DNA from: Botryococcus braunii
Lineage: Eukaryota; Chlorophyta; Trebouxiophyceae
Length of the DNA stretch: 64,000 nt
Direction: 5' to 3'
Assembly (NCBI GenBank): GCA_002005505.1
Contig: KV908504.1
Location: 272,900-336,899, forward strand
The notes beneath the pieces are model-generated. The model searched no databases. It saw only the letters and a list, made by a program, of their open reading frames with translations, and had not been told where the DNA came from. Of this stretch, positions 10,867 through 21,262 are shown one piece after another. Position 1 is the first letter of the stretch, and every line of letters begins with the position of its first letter. Position numbers and translations under genes: made by a program.

Positions 10867-11391
10867 ATGGCGCGAAAGAGGCAAAGCGGACGCATGAGCA
10901 CGGGCGGAGGTAGACCTCCTCCTCCTCCACCTCCTCCTCCAACATATAACGAGCGAAGAAAGGCAGGAGGAGAGAAAGGACCACGAACGATTGAAGAAAG
11001 AGCATTTCTGGTAAAGGACTTCGTCAACGAAGCTCACGGACGGGGAGCACTCACGCCTCCTCAGTGGTTCCAAGATCGCTTTCCCATATATCCAGCCTAT
11101 AAATTTACACTGTGGGAAGTTTCGTTCATCAACGGAGAGCCGGGATATCTGACACGCGCAATCTTTGAGAGGTGCCTACAGCAAACGGGAGGACCATCAC
11201 ACGAAGCATATTGGACAGAGAAGGCAGCCTACGCAGCCATTGAGTTAGCTTTGAGCAGCCTGGGAGACGACTTTATTGACAGACTAATTCTCTACAGCGA
11301 GGGCGAGTTCCACGTGGACGAGTGGGTCACAGAGGACGACAGTGAGGACGAGGACGGAGACTCCAGACTGTCAGAGAGGAGCGACGACTGA
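10867..11391 (+). CDS. Element A ORF1, conserved 174-codon protein of unknown function
   Basis: This separate frame lies between the primer site and gag. It begins with a basic stretch (MARKRQSGR), then a polyproline run (about residues 17-25), a globular middle with TIEERAFLVKDFVNEA and PQWFQDRF, and an acidic C-terminus (DDSEDEDGD). Element D has a homologue of exactly the same length (45099-45623). A gap of only 15 bp separates its stop from the gag ATG at 11407. Most copia elements have no such extra frame. I recognise no domain. A nucleic-acid or chaperone role is conceivable from the basic and acidic ends but is only a guess. Confidence 0.75.
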   Translation: MARKRQSGRMSTGGGRPPPPPPPPPTYNERRKAGGEKGPRTIEERAFLVKDFVNEAHGRGALTPPQWFQDRFPIYPAYKFTLWEVSFINGEPGYLTRAIFERCLQQTGGPSHEAYWTEKAAYAAIELALSSLGDDFIDRLILYSEGEFHVDEWVTEDDSEDEDGDSRLSERSDD

Positions 11392-14250
11392 CCAGCACCA
11401 AACAGCATGAAGAAGAAGGGTACCAGCACCAGCTCTGAATCCAAATCAGCAGGAGAGGAGTCTACATCAACCCCTACCAGGGAACCATGCACTCCCAGTA
11501 CTTCGAAGGGAGAAGGAGACACCCTCCCCAAGGTCATTGCTCCACTAGTCAAGGTCCATATAAAACTGCAGCGTAAAGGTCAGAACTTTGTGGTGTGGGA
11601 CAATGCCTTTACTGCAGCCAATGATGCAAAGGGCTCTTTACCTGCAATTCAAGAAGCTATGCCTGGGACTACTCATAATGCTGCAGCATTGTTGTTACTG
11701 TATGAGTTCCTGAAGACTGGTTGGGTGAGCTGTCGAGTAAACCATCAGCATATGATGCGTATGTGCATATTTGTAGGAAGTTTGTGGGAGGCTACAACCC
11801 TCAGGCTAATGCTGACTGGTTGAAAGAGATGTCACGTGGCATGAAACAAGGTGAAACAATTTCCCAGTACGTCAATAGGATGATCAATCTGAAAGGTTGC
11901 CTGAAACGAAATGGACATGATCTCCTGGATGGGCACGTGGCCACACAGATTGTGCAGGGCCTGCCTGCAGCTGCCAACTCCCCAGGACTACTGCCTACAG
12001 CCGTGGCGTATCCCCTGAACCAGCTGGCAGACCTCATCTCCACCACAGCAGAAGCAATGGGCTATAACGATGACCCAGATCAGCCTCCAGTGGTCATGAC
12101 AGCACAGCCAAGCCCAGCTGCTGCAGTCCATACTCCTGCTGCATGTGCTACGACTCAGACCAGACGGCCTGCAGACACAGAGGCCAAGGTGGAGGTACGG
12201 GGTACGTGCAATTACTGCCACAAAAAGGGGCACTTCTGGAGAGACTGCCGCAAGAGGCAGAGGGACGCAGAAACCCAGAGGAATGTGGTAGCAGCGGTGC
12301 AGCAACTAGCTGGCATGTGGCCCCAAGGTCAGTTTCCTGGAGGACTCCAGCCCCCTCCAGCAGCCCAGCATGTCTTCCCTGCAGCTGGAGTTTTTCCACT
12401 ACTGCACCCACCTCCTGGTCCACCCTCTCCTCCACCAGAAGGTATGCCACACGTGGTATCCTACAATGTCCTCAAACCATGCAAGGGGAGAATATCCAAA
12501 CAGTCCTGGTTGGTAGACAGTGGAGCGTCAGTTCATCTTGTAAATAATCTGTCACTGCTGCATGCTCCCACAGTACATGCTGCTCCCATCCCTCTGCAGC
12601 TTGCCACGTCTGATGCAACAGGAGGAATTATTGCTACTGGATCAGTCTGCCTATTGAACCAGCAATGTATCCCACTGTGGCTGCGTCATGTTCAGTGTGT
12701 TCCCTCTGCAACGACGAACATCTTGTCTGTTTCTGCTGCCCTTCGTGATGGAGCCTGTTTTGCCACAGACAGCATGGGTGCATTTACCACAGTCTCTGGC
12801 CCGAACGGCTGGAAAATGCCCATCAGAGCAGAAAATGGTCTTTATTATGTACATGACTGCCTACCTGTTGCCCCAGTGCAAAACTCGTTACCAGTGGCAG
12901 CCGCAGTGAAGAACAAATCCAAGAAAACCCTGCAGCATGACTGTGCGAAACGATTTCTGTGGCACAGCAGAATGGGACATCCGGGTGAACCATGGATGCA
13001 GCGCCTGAGCAACGAACAGCTGGTCACAGGCATTGACACTTGCCTGTCCACGTGTGAGAACTGTCCAAAGTATTGTGAAGCATGTATTGAGGGGAAGCAC
13101 ACCCGTCCTCCCTTTGGTGAAAGTTCCAGGCCTGCAATAAATCCCCTTGACAGAATTCATGTTGATACAGTGGGCCCCATCTCCCCAGCTGCCATTACAG
13201 GAGAACGTTTTTGGGTGACAGTGGCAGATGAGGCGTCTGGATGGAAGGCTGTCCTGCCAGTGAGAACTAAGGATGTCATTTGGTCAGTTGTCAAAGACCT
13301 TATTATGTTCTGGCAGACAGAAAAAGGAGTTACAGTGAAGTGTATCCGATGCGACAGAGGTACTGAATTTATTAATGCCCGATTCAAGGAGTTCTGTGCT
13401 TCTCAGGGCACTAAATTGGAGATGTCTGCTCCCTACACCCCACAGCAGAATGGGATAGCAGAGCGAGCCAACAGGACCTTGAAGGAGCGAACCAGAACCC
13501 TACTTAATTTTGCTGCAGCAAGCCCTGTCATGTGGAAAGAGGCCTTGGAAACAGCATGCACTCTCCTGAATATGGGACCCAGCACAGGCAGGCCTCTCAC
13601 TCCCTTTGAAATGTTTATGGGATACAAACCAGATGTTTCACTCTTGCGTACGTGGGGATGCCTGGCCTTTGTCCATGTACCAGAGCATCAGAGGGGAGTG
13701 TTTGCACCTAAGGCAGTGCCGGGCATGTTTACTGGATATTCCCCAGTGTCCAAGGCGTTCAGAATCTATCTTGGAGGGGGAGTCTGGAGGGAGAGCAGAG
13801 ATGTGCAATTTGTGGAGCACATTCGGGGGGCCTCCAGAGTGGGAATTCAGATTCTGCCTGGACAGCCTCAGAACTTTTCATACCCTGAAGGCCTGCAACT
13901 CCAGCAGCAGGACAGTGAACCTCCGGCTGGTCCCAACCAACTCCGTACTCAGAATGGAGCTATCAGCATACCCCACTCCAGCAACAGACCTGGCAGCACC
14001 CTCCCAGAAGCCCCTGACAAGGCTGCAACCGAGCCTGATGGTCAGGGGAAGTGCCTCCCGGAAGAAGCTGCCACTGATCAAGTCACGGGATCAGCGGGAG
14101 GAACTCATCCACTGGATCTGGACCAGCCCGGAATGTTGGAGACACTCCTGCGAATGGCAAGAGGGAATCCCGACGGTGGAGGACAACGGCAGTTTTTGGA
14201 GCGAGCACAGCAGTCCCTCCGAGACCCGCGGCCTGACAACGAAGGCCAGC

Positions 14251-14944
14251 TGTGAAAGGTTATGGGCAATCGGCTTTCCCTGTACAAAGCAGACAGGTCG
14301 TCAATAGACGAAGTTACTCCAGCTACAGTCCGTACGACTGTCTGCTGAGTGCCACACACAACTGTCGGACAAGACTAGCATCTGGTGATGCCCAGCATCT
14401 TTCACAACCAGTTCCGTTACATCATTATCTTGTACACAAGCACCGATCAAGCAATCACTAGATAAGGCTCTAGACGGCTACGTTCAAGTACATGCCTATA
14501 CTCCCTGAAGTCACTGTCCCTTATCTGTTTGAGTGACTACAGGGTACACTAAGCTTGTTCACTCTCACAATAGCAACAATGATACAACACACACTGCCGC
14601 ACCGTACCTGTACAAAGCAGACAGGTCGTCAATAGACGAAGTTACTCCAGCTACAGTCCGTACGACTGTCTGCTGAGTGCCACACACAACTGTCGGACAA
14701 GACTAGCATCTGGTGATGCCCAGCATCTTTCACAACCAGTTGGTATTCACTCCGGTGGGGCAGCCTTAAGAGTTCATCCGACAAACGTGTGATCTAGATA
14801 GGATTGTACCTTATGTTCGAAAACGTCCAGAATCTGCCGTGTCTCAAGGTACCTTATGTTCTCAATGGACCCATATCCTAATAGTGCACACATGAAGATC
14901 ACTTAAAGCACAAGGCATTCAATAATAATGTTCAGAACTCAACA
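14251..14944 (-). repeat. 3' LTR of element B with duplicated R segment
   Basis: Read on the minus strand, R1 is 14741-14608 and R2 is 14413-14280, identical 134-bp copies. R1 is followed by GTACGG and R2 ends TTTGTACAG before GGAAAGC. A TATA-like CTTAAG lies about 28 bp upstream of R1. Two GTACCTTATG motifs (plus-strand reading) at 14816-14825 and 14849-14858 lie in the U3 part. The R copies contain an inverted repeat (GCAGACAGGTCGT with ACGACTGTCTGC). Confidence 0.85.
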
Positions 14945-14964
14945 CTTCCCCTTGCCTGCATGCT

Positions 14965-17900
14965 TTAAGTGTATCTTCTCAAACCTAGTGAATCACGATG
15001 ACCAACAAACACGGGCTTGGCAAGTGGCTTGGTCATAATGTCAGCCACATTGCGTGCAGATTCCACATAGAGGATATCTACCTGCCCAAGTGCCATAGCT
15101 TCCCTAGCGTAGTGGAAGCTTACTGCAACGTGCTTTGTGAATTTGGAATACAGGGGGTTCCGTAAATTAGAAATGCATCCTTGGTTGTCACAGAAAATTT
15201 TGACCCTCCAAGGTGCAGCCCCTATCTCTTCCAAGAAGCCCCTTAGCCAGTTGGCTTCCTTCACAATATGGCCAGCTGCCATAAACTCAGCTTGCACAGT
15301 TGAGGTAGCAACTGAGCTCTGCTTCTTGCTTCCCCAAACCACGGCACTACCATAGACTGATAGAACATAGCCAGTGGTGGAATACCTGTGGTCCAGGTCC
15401 CCGGCATAGTCGGCATCAACATAGCCTTCTAGCTCAGGGCCCTTTCCACCCAGAGTAAGAGCTAACTCTCTGGTATCTCTCAAGTACTTCAGCACTCGAA
15501 TGGCCTCATTCCAGTGTGAGGTAGTGGGTGTCATTCTATACCTTGACAACACTCCAACAGCCTGAGAAATGTCAGGCCGGGTCGTATTGGCTATGTACAG
15601 TAACGATCCAATTAACTCGCAGTATCGATGACCAGGTGGCAGAGGGGTACCAGCCCCATGTGACATACCATCTGAGGACTCGGGTCTGCTGCTAGCCACG
15701 AAGTCCTTGGACATGGGGGTATCAACCCCACGTCCATCATCAGCAACGCCAAACTTCTCCACAAGAGCATCAATCTTGGTAGTGCAACTCATGGAAATAG
15801 TGCCCTGAACTCTATTGCGTAGGACCTGACACCCCAGGAAATCATTCACCTCTCCCAAATCATGGATGGTGAAGTCCTTCTTCAATAACTCTTTCCCCCA
15901 CTCAATCTCTGCAACCACTCTGGCAACTATGAGAAGATCATCGACATAAACAAGAATAAACGACAGATTACCATCAGGGGCCCTCCTGATGTATACCCCA
16001 GCGTCGCTCTTGCACACACTATACCCCATCACGCTCAACTTGTCGCTCAAGGTCTTGTGCCAAGCCCGTGGGGCTTGCTTAAGACCGTAGAGTGCCTTCC
16101 TGAGCTTGCACACAACTCTCGTGTTGCCATTCTCAAATCCTGGTGGTTGGGTCACATAGACCTCTTCCTCCAACTCCCCATTGAGAAAAGCTGTCTTGAT
16201 ATCCACTTGGTGGATCTCAAGATTTTGTGTGGCAGCCACTGCCAGCACAGCTCTCCTAGCACCATAGCTGCTGGTAGGTGCAAAAACCTCACCAACATCT
16301 ATACCAGGAATCTGTCTGCAACCCTGGGCAACCAATCTTGCTTTAAACCGAGTGACATTCCCATGTGCATCGTTTTTTGTAGAAAAAATCCAATGAACAG
16401 GGATAACTTTCTGCCCATGGGGTCTTTCCACATACTGCATAACCTCATGGGTGTCTAAAGACTCCATCTCCTCTTGCATTGCCTGCTGCCAAAACTCCCA
16501 CTGAGGTGAGCGCTGGGCTTCCCTCAAGTTTGAGGGCACGTGAACTTTTCCCAACGTGACAGAAGGTACACTCTGTACCTTATGCTGTGGTGCAGCAGGG
16601 CTGTCAGCCTTACTGATGCTGTTCCCTTCTCTCTCTCTCTCTCCCTGGTTGCCAGAATAAGGTACATTATGTACCTTATGCTGGGACTGGGCAGTACTGC
16701 CGGGATTATCTGATTCCTTCTCAAGTCTCTCTCTCTCTCCTTGACTACTGGACTCATGTGCAGCACCCTTACATTCTCGCACCTTCCGCAATGCAGAGGG
16801 GAGCAGCAGCTCTCTCTCTCTCCTGGACTCACACTTGGGCACACTACCCAGACTTGCCTGAGCTGCGCCTACAATGTCAGCCTGCACACCATAAGCATGA
16901 CTAGCCAGTGACTGGGATTGGGCACCAGCTTCCCCTACTGCTGGCATGTCTAACCCACTGCTCTCATCTCTTACATCTGCACCGAACATAGCCTCGACTG
17001 TCTCAACCTGCCCCTGCATATCAGGGAGACCAACCATGTTTGGCTCACTCACAATTGCCTGACCTGGGTCAGGGGCATGCAATGGGATGTCAGAATGCTC
17101 TCTCCTAGCCACGCGCTGTACATAACGCTGCTCCCTTGTAAGGGTGGTCCCTGGAGGAAGGGGAATTTGTGACTTCCCCTGCATTCGCAACCCCTCTTGT
17201 ACCTTCTGCATTTTTTCTACCTGGGATTGAGTTTCTACACCCCCCCTGGCCAGATTCTGCATATGCTCAAGCACCGACCACGAGTGCTGAGATGGTTCTG
17301 GGGTCCCAACAGTAGAATCCAGGCTGGTGGGGTTTCCTTGGTCATGTGCTGCTGTAGTCCCGTCTCCAGACTGATCCCCAGCACAAAGTCCAGAGGTCCC
17401 AGGAGCCCCAGTGGAAAGCGTCTCCACTCCATGGTCATCCTCCTCATCCCAGAACGTGGGTGGAGCAGCAGAGGGAATTGCTTGAGGCGTTGCCAGATTC
17501 TCACTGCCAAGGGGGGGTGATATCCTAGAATCATAGACAGACCCAGGCTGGACCTTTGATAGACCCACTCTCTCAGCCCCCCTCAAGTGCTCGATAAAGC
17601 TGACGTCCCTACTCTCCTTCCACACTCCATTCCCCACGTACACACGATACGCTTTAGACTGGGGACAATAACCAGTAAACATCCCAGGGATGGTCTTGGG
17701 CCCAAAAACAGACCTTTGGCCACTGGGAATGTGCACATGGGCTACACAGCCAAACGTGCGCAGCACAGACACATCAGGTTTGACACCAAAGAATAATTCC
17801 ATGGGGGTCAGGGACCTGCCTGAAGTAGGACCCACATTGTAGAGGAGGGTAGCTGTCTCAAGCGCCTCCTTCCAAAGGGAGGGGTCTGCTGCAGCATGGA

Positions 17901-20178
17901 CCAACAGAGTCCTTGTTCGCTCCTTCAGGGTCCTATTCATCCTCTCCGCCACCCCATTCTGCTGAGGCGTGTAGGGCGCTGAGGACTCCATCTTAGTGCC
18001 CTGCTGAGCACAAAACTCTTTGAATTGCTGGTTCAGGAACTCTGAACCCCTGTCAGTCCTCACACACTTCACAACCGTGCCTCGTTGGGTCTGCCAAAAA
18101 CGGAGCAGGTCTATCACAGCCTTTGGGATGCAATCCTTTGACTTCACAGGCAGGGAGGCAACTTGGTGTGAACTTTCATCCACTACAGTGACCCAATATC
18201 GTTCACCTGTGATGGCAGGAGGCGATATGGGACCCACAGTATCCACATGGACTCTATCGAGTGGGTGATGTGCAGGCCTGGAAGATACAGGGAAAGGAGG
18301 TCTGGAGTGTTTCCCTTGTATACACGATTCACAGTGCTTGGGGCACTCAGAGCAGGGAGCAAGGGAGATATTGATTCCTGTAACCAGATCTTCCTTGGAG
18401 AACCTCTGCATGCTGCTGGCACCAGGATGACCTAACCTAGCATGCCACAGAGATCTCTCGCTACACACGTGTCCTTTCCTAAGATGAGATGCCTCAGCCA
18501 TGTGATCAATATGTCTGCAGCCAACTTGCTGCCCTCTGACAGGACTAACAAACTCCAAAAAAAACAGACCTCGTGCGCGGGTGATATCTCCACACCACCC
18601 TTCAGGTCCCTTCATGGCTGTGTAACCACCTGCAGTGTCAGTCAGGAAAGATGCTCCATCCTGAATTGCACCAGTGACTGAAATGAGGTTGGTATGCGCA
18701 GAAGGAACACACTGCACATTGTGCAGCCAGAATACTTCGTGCCTTGCATTCACAAGGCATACAGACCCAGATGCAATGATTCCTCCCTTGGCGTCTGAGG
18801 TTGCCAAGTGCAGAGGAAGAGGCTGTCTATGCATAACTGGATTATGGAGCAATGAGAGATCATTGACTATATGCACAGAGGCACCACTATCTATTAACCA
18901 AGATGTGCTGCTAGCTCCATGCGAAGTTGGGGCAAGCACATTGAGAGAGATAAACATCGCCTCACCAGAAGGAGGGGGTGGAGGTGGTAAATGCCACCCC
19001 GGAAACGTGTGTTGACTTGTTGGATAGTTATATGCTGAAGGAGGTCCAGGGCTGGAAGCGGATGAAGGCGGGCCACCCCGGCCAGATCCATGGTCCCACC
19101 AGGCTTGAGGAGACGACTGTGGGCCTCCCTGGCCCCAGTAAGCTGCAGGCCCAACGCTTGCCGCTTGCATGTTTTGATGCAGAGCCTGCAGCTGCCTGAG
19201 CGGTCCGCAGTCAGTCATGAAGTGGCCCTTTGCCTTGCAGAAGTGGCATGTAAGCTCCTCTCTGGGCCTTCTTGCCCTGCCAGGTCCACGCCCCCTGCCA
19301 CCAAAAGTAGTTGCAGAGGGGCCAGCGGGAGGCTGTTCGTTTGCTGGTAGTGCTGCTCCAACTCCCGGTACTGCTCCCACTCCTGGTGCAGCTCCAGCGC
19401 TTGATGACGCTCCAGCTACCCCCCCAGAGGGACCAGCCACTGCTGCAGCTGCCATGGCCTGAGGTGTTCCCTCTGCAGGTGGGTCCTTGTACCCACGGCT
19501 GGCTGCGGCGCGCAGGATTCTTTGAATCAGCTCCAATGGCGGCTTGTCGGTTGCCATAACCTCCAGGGACTCGAGCCTCAGCACAGGAGGGAGGCCCTTC
19601 ACCATCAGCTCCCCAACATTGTGGTCCAAGAGGATGAACGCGTTGTTTCTGAGACTTGTAGCCAGATCCATCATTCTGTAGAGGTAGACCTTGAGTGTCT
19701 CCCCTGTCTTGATGCCCTGCTCCATTTCCTTGTACCACTCAAGGTTGATGTCTTGGTTGCTCCCTCCAGTGTGACTGTTCTTCACCCACGCGATGAAGTC
19801 GAACGCTGCTTTGTGGCATGAGATCTGAGAATGCCAGATGACTGGAACTGACTGGATCAGCCACTGCTTGATGGCTGAGTTCTCCACCGACCCTGGCATT
19901 GGCCTCTCCAAAGCCGCTCTGACCCCCTTGGTGTTTGCGCACGCCTCCAAATTTTCATACCAAAATTCAAAATTGCGCCCTCCATCATCAAGCATGACAG
20001 TCATCTTTGGATTAGAGGTATTGGGGATGTAGGCTGCCTTGTCAATCTCCACCTTTGGTTCTGCAGTGGCTGATTGTGTCCCGGTCATAGACTGCCCTGG
20101 AGTGGCCCCACTGACTTCTCCAGGTTGAGACATTGCTGTTTCACTGCTACTTTCCTTTTCTTTGCCCCTTTTTGTCAT
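14965..20178 (-). CDS. Element B gag-pol polyprotein, 1737 codons, intact
   Basis: A single frame starts MTKRGKEKESS and encodes a full copia polyprotein: gag with a Gly/Ala/Pro-rich stretch, zinc knuckle (CHFCKAKGHFMTDC, about residue 310), aspartic protease (WLIDSGASVH), GAG-pre-integrase, integrase (HVDTVGP, RTDRGSEF, YTPQQNGVAERMNRTL), an extended spacer rich in RERE-type dipeptides, reverse transcriptase (YVDDLLIV) and RNase H (DNQGCI), ending RRYT and TGA. Gag and pol are fused with no frameshift. It differs from the copy in C by only a handful of residues (for example Asn/Ile in the gag Pro-rich part and Phe-Gly/Cys-Ser after the integrase core). All catalytic motifs look present, so it may be functional. 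Confidence 0.95.
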   Translation of the reverse strand: MTKRGKEKESSSETAMSQPGEVSGATPGQSMTGTQSATAEPKVEIDKAAYIPNTSNPKMTVMLDDGGRNFEFWYENLEACANTKGVRAALERPMPGSVENSAIKQWLIQSVPVIWHSQISCHKAAFDFIAWVKNSHTGGSNQDINLEWYKEMEQGIKTGETLKVYLYRMMDLATSLRNNAFILLDHNVGELMVKGLPPVLRLESLEVMATDKPPLELIQRILRAAASRGYKDPPAEGTPQAMAAAAVAGPSGGVAGASSSAGAAPGVGAVPGVGAALPANEQPPAGPSATTFGGRGRGPGRARRPREELTCHFCKAKGHFMTDCGPLRQLQALHQNMQAASVGPAAYWGQGGPQSSPQAWWDHGSGRGGPPSSASSPGPPSAYNYPTSQHTFPGWHLPPPPPPSGEAMFISLNVLAPTSHGASSTSWLIDSGASVHIVNDLSLLHNPVMHRQPLPLHLATSDAKGGIIASGSVCLVNARHEVFWLHNVQCVPSAHTNLISVTGAIQDGASFLTDTAGGYTAMKGPEGWCGDITRARGLFFLEFVSPVRGQQVGCRHIDHMAEASHLRKGHVCSERSLWHARLGHPGASSMQRFSKEDLVTGINISLAPCSECPKHCESCIQGKHSRPPFPVSSRPAHHPLDRVHVDTVGPISPPAITGERYWVTVVDESSHQVASLPVKSKDCIPKAVIDLLRFWQTQRGTVVKCVRTDRGSEFLNQQFKEFCAQQGTKMESSAPYTPQQNGVAERMNRTLKERTRTLLVHAAADPSLWKEALETATLLYNVGPTSGRSLTPMELFFGVKPDVSVLRTFGCVAHVHIPSGQRSVFGPKTIPGMFTGYCPQSKAYRVYVGNGVWKESRDVSFIEHLRGAERVGLSKVQPGSVYDSRISPPLGSENLATPQAIPSAAPPTFWDEEDDHGVETLSTGAPGTSGLCAGDQSGDGTTAAHDQGNPTSLDSTVGTPEPSQHSWSVLEHMQNLARGGVETQSQVEKMQKVQEGLRMQGKSQIPLPPGTTLTREQRYVQRVARREHSDIPLHAPDPGQAIVSEPNMVGLPDMQGQVETVEAMFGADVRDESSGLDMPAVGEAGAQSQSLASHAYGVQADIVGAAQASLGSVPKCESRRERELLLPSALRKVRECKGAAHESSSQGERERLEKESDNPGSTAQSQHKVHNVPYSGNQGEREREGNSISKADSPAAPQHKVQSVPSVTLGKVHVPSNLREAQRSPQWEFWQQAMQEEMESLDTHEVMQYVERPHGQKVIPVHWIFSTKNDAHGNVTRFKARLVAQGCRQIPGIDVGEVFAPTSSYGARRAVLAVAATQNLEIHQVDIKTAFLNGELEEEVYVTQPPGFENGNTRVVCKLRKALYGLKQAPRAWHKTLSDKLSVMGYSVCKSDAGVYIRRAPDGNLSFILVYVDDLLIVARVVAEIEWGKELLKKDFTIHDLGEVNDFLGCQVLRNRVQGTISMSCTTKIDALVEKFGVADDGRGVDTPMSKDFVASSRPESSDGMSHGAGTPLPPGHRYCELIGSLLYIANTTRPDISQAVGVLSRYRMTPTTSHWNEAIRVLKYLRDTRELALTLGGKGPELEGYVDADYAGDLDHRYSTTGYVLSVYGSAVVWGSKKQSSVATSTVQAEFMAAGHIVKEANWLRGFLEEIGAAPWRVKIFCDNQGCISNLRNPLYSKFTKHVAVSFHYAREAMALGQVDILYVESARNVADIMTKPLAKPVFVGHRDSLGLRRYT

Positions 20179-20554
20179 ACTATTGTCACTTCACCAGCCA
20201 AACTTACTCATAAACTTCTGGAATGCAGCAATACCCTACAATTCCCTCCATGTCATGGAAATTTACCAGCCAGTCTTGCACAGTAGTAGCAGATATGTTC
20301 CCCTCAGAAGTTTGCGCCGGAGTCCGGCCCGACTCACTCAGTGCTTCTAGACAACGTCTATGAATGATAAAGCACAGCTAAAACTTCAATTATGAATTTC
20401 CCAGAAAGGTAAACTGTGAGTAAGATAATGGTCCTGGTACACTCGAGTTCCCTTGCGCCGCTGCGCCATGCTCGAGCTCCTTTGTTGACGCTTACGTCTG
20501 ACCCATCCGTAGACGACCTTCACTCCTGCTTTTACTTGGCTCAGCTGGAAGGGC

Positions 20555-20568
20555 GTGGGCCCATAACC
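20555..20568 (-). other. Primer binding site of B
   Basis: On the minus strand GGTTATGGGCCCAC immediately follows the 5' LTR (20569-21262), the same initiator tRNA-Met anticodon-arm complement as in A. Between here and the ATG at 20178 lies a leader of about 375 bp with no ORF1 homologue. Confidence 0.8.
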
Positions 20569-21262
20569 TGTGAAAGGTTATGGGCAATCGGCTTTCCCTG
20601 TACAAAGCAGACAGGTCGTCAATAGACGAAGTTACTCCAGCTACAGTCCGTACGACTGTCTGCTGAGTGCCACACACAACTGTCGGACAAGACTAGCATC
20701 TGGTGATGCCCAGCATCTTTCACAACCAGTTCCGTTACATCATTATCTTGTACACAAGCACCGATCAAGCAATCACTAGATAAGGCTCTAGACGGCTACG
20801 TTCAAGTACATGCCTATACTCCCTGAAGTCACTGTCCCTTATCTGTTTGAGTGACTACAGGGTACACTAAGCTTGTTCACTCTCACAATAGCAACAATGA
20901 TACAACACACACTGCCGCACCGTACCTGTACAAAGCAGACAGGTCGTCAATAGACGAAGTTACTCCAGCTACAGTCCGTACGACTGTCTGCTGAGTGCCA
21001 CACACAACTGTCGGACAAGACTAGCATCTGGTGATGCCCAGCATCTTTCACAACCAGTTGGTATTCACTCCGGTGGGGCAGCCTTAAGAGTTCATCCGAC
21101 AAACGTGTGATCTAGATAGGATTGTACCTTATGTTCGAAAACGTCCAGAATCTGCCGTGTCTCAAGGTACCTTATGTTCTCAATGGACCCATATCCTAAT
21201 AGTGCACACATGAAGATCACTTAAAGCACAAGGCATTCAATAATAATGTTCAGAACTCAACA
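20569..21262 (-). repeat. 5' LTR of element B
   Basis: It looks identical to 14251-14944. R1 is 21059-20926 and R2 is 20731-20598 (minus reading). It shares with its partner a CCG where both LTRs of element C have ACG just beyond R2, showing that each element's LTR pair was made together. Confidence 0.9.

Larger units (their letters stand above)
14251..21262 (-). mobile_element. Copia element B, complete, nested in A
   Basis: This 7012-bp minus-strand element has 694-bp LTRs (14251-14944 and 20569-21262) that look identical, with 5-bp CCAGC target duplications at 14246-14250 and 21263-21267. The polypurine tract (AAGGGGAAG on the minus strand) lies at about 14945-14953 and the primer site at 20555-20568. 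It contains one uninterrupted gag-pol frame. Identical LTRs and an intact frame suggest a recent and possibly still mobile copy. Element C at 46402-53413 is the same family with the same length. Confidence 0.95.

Noticed and set aside
12143..12547. Additional open frames overlapping gag-pol of A, B, C, D and E on both strands
   Set aside because: They are shadows of the retroelement coding sequence in other frames, with no independent motifs or start context.
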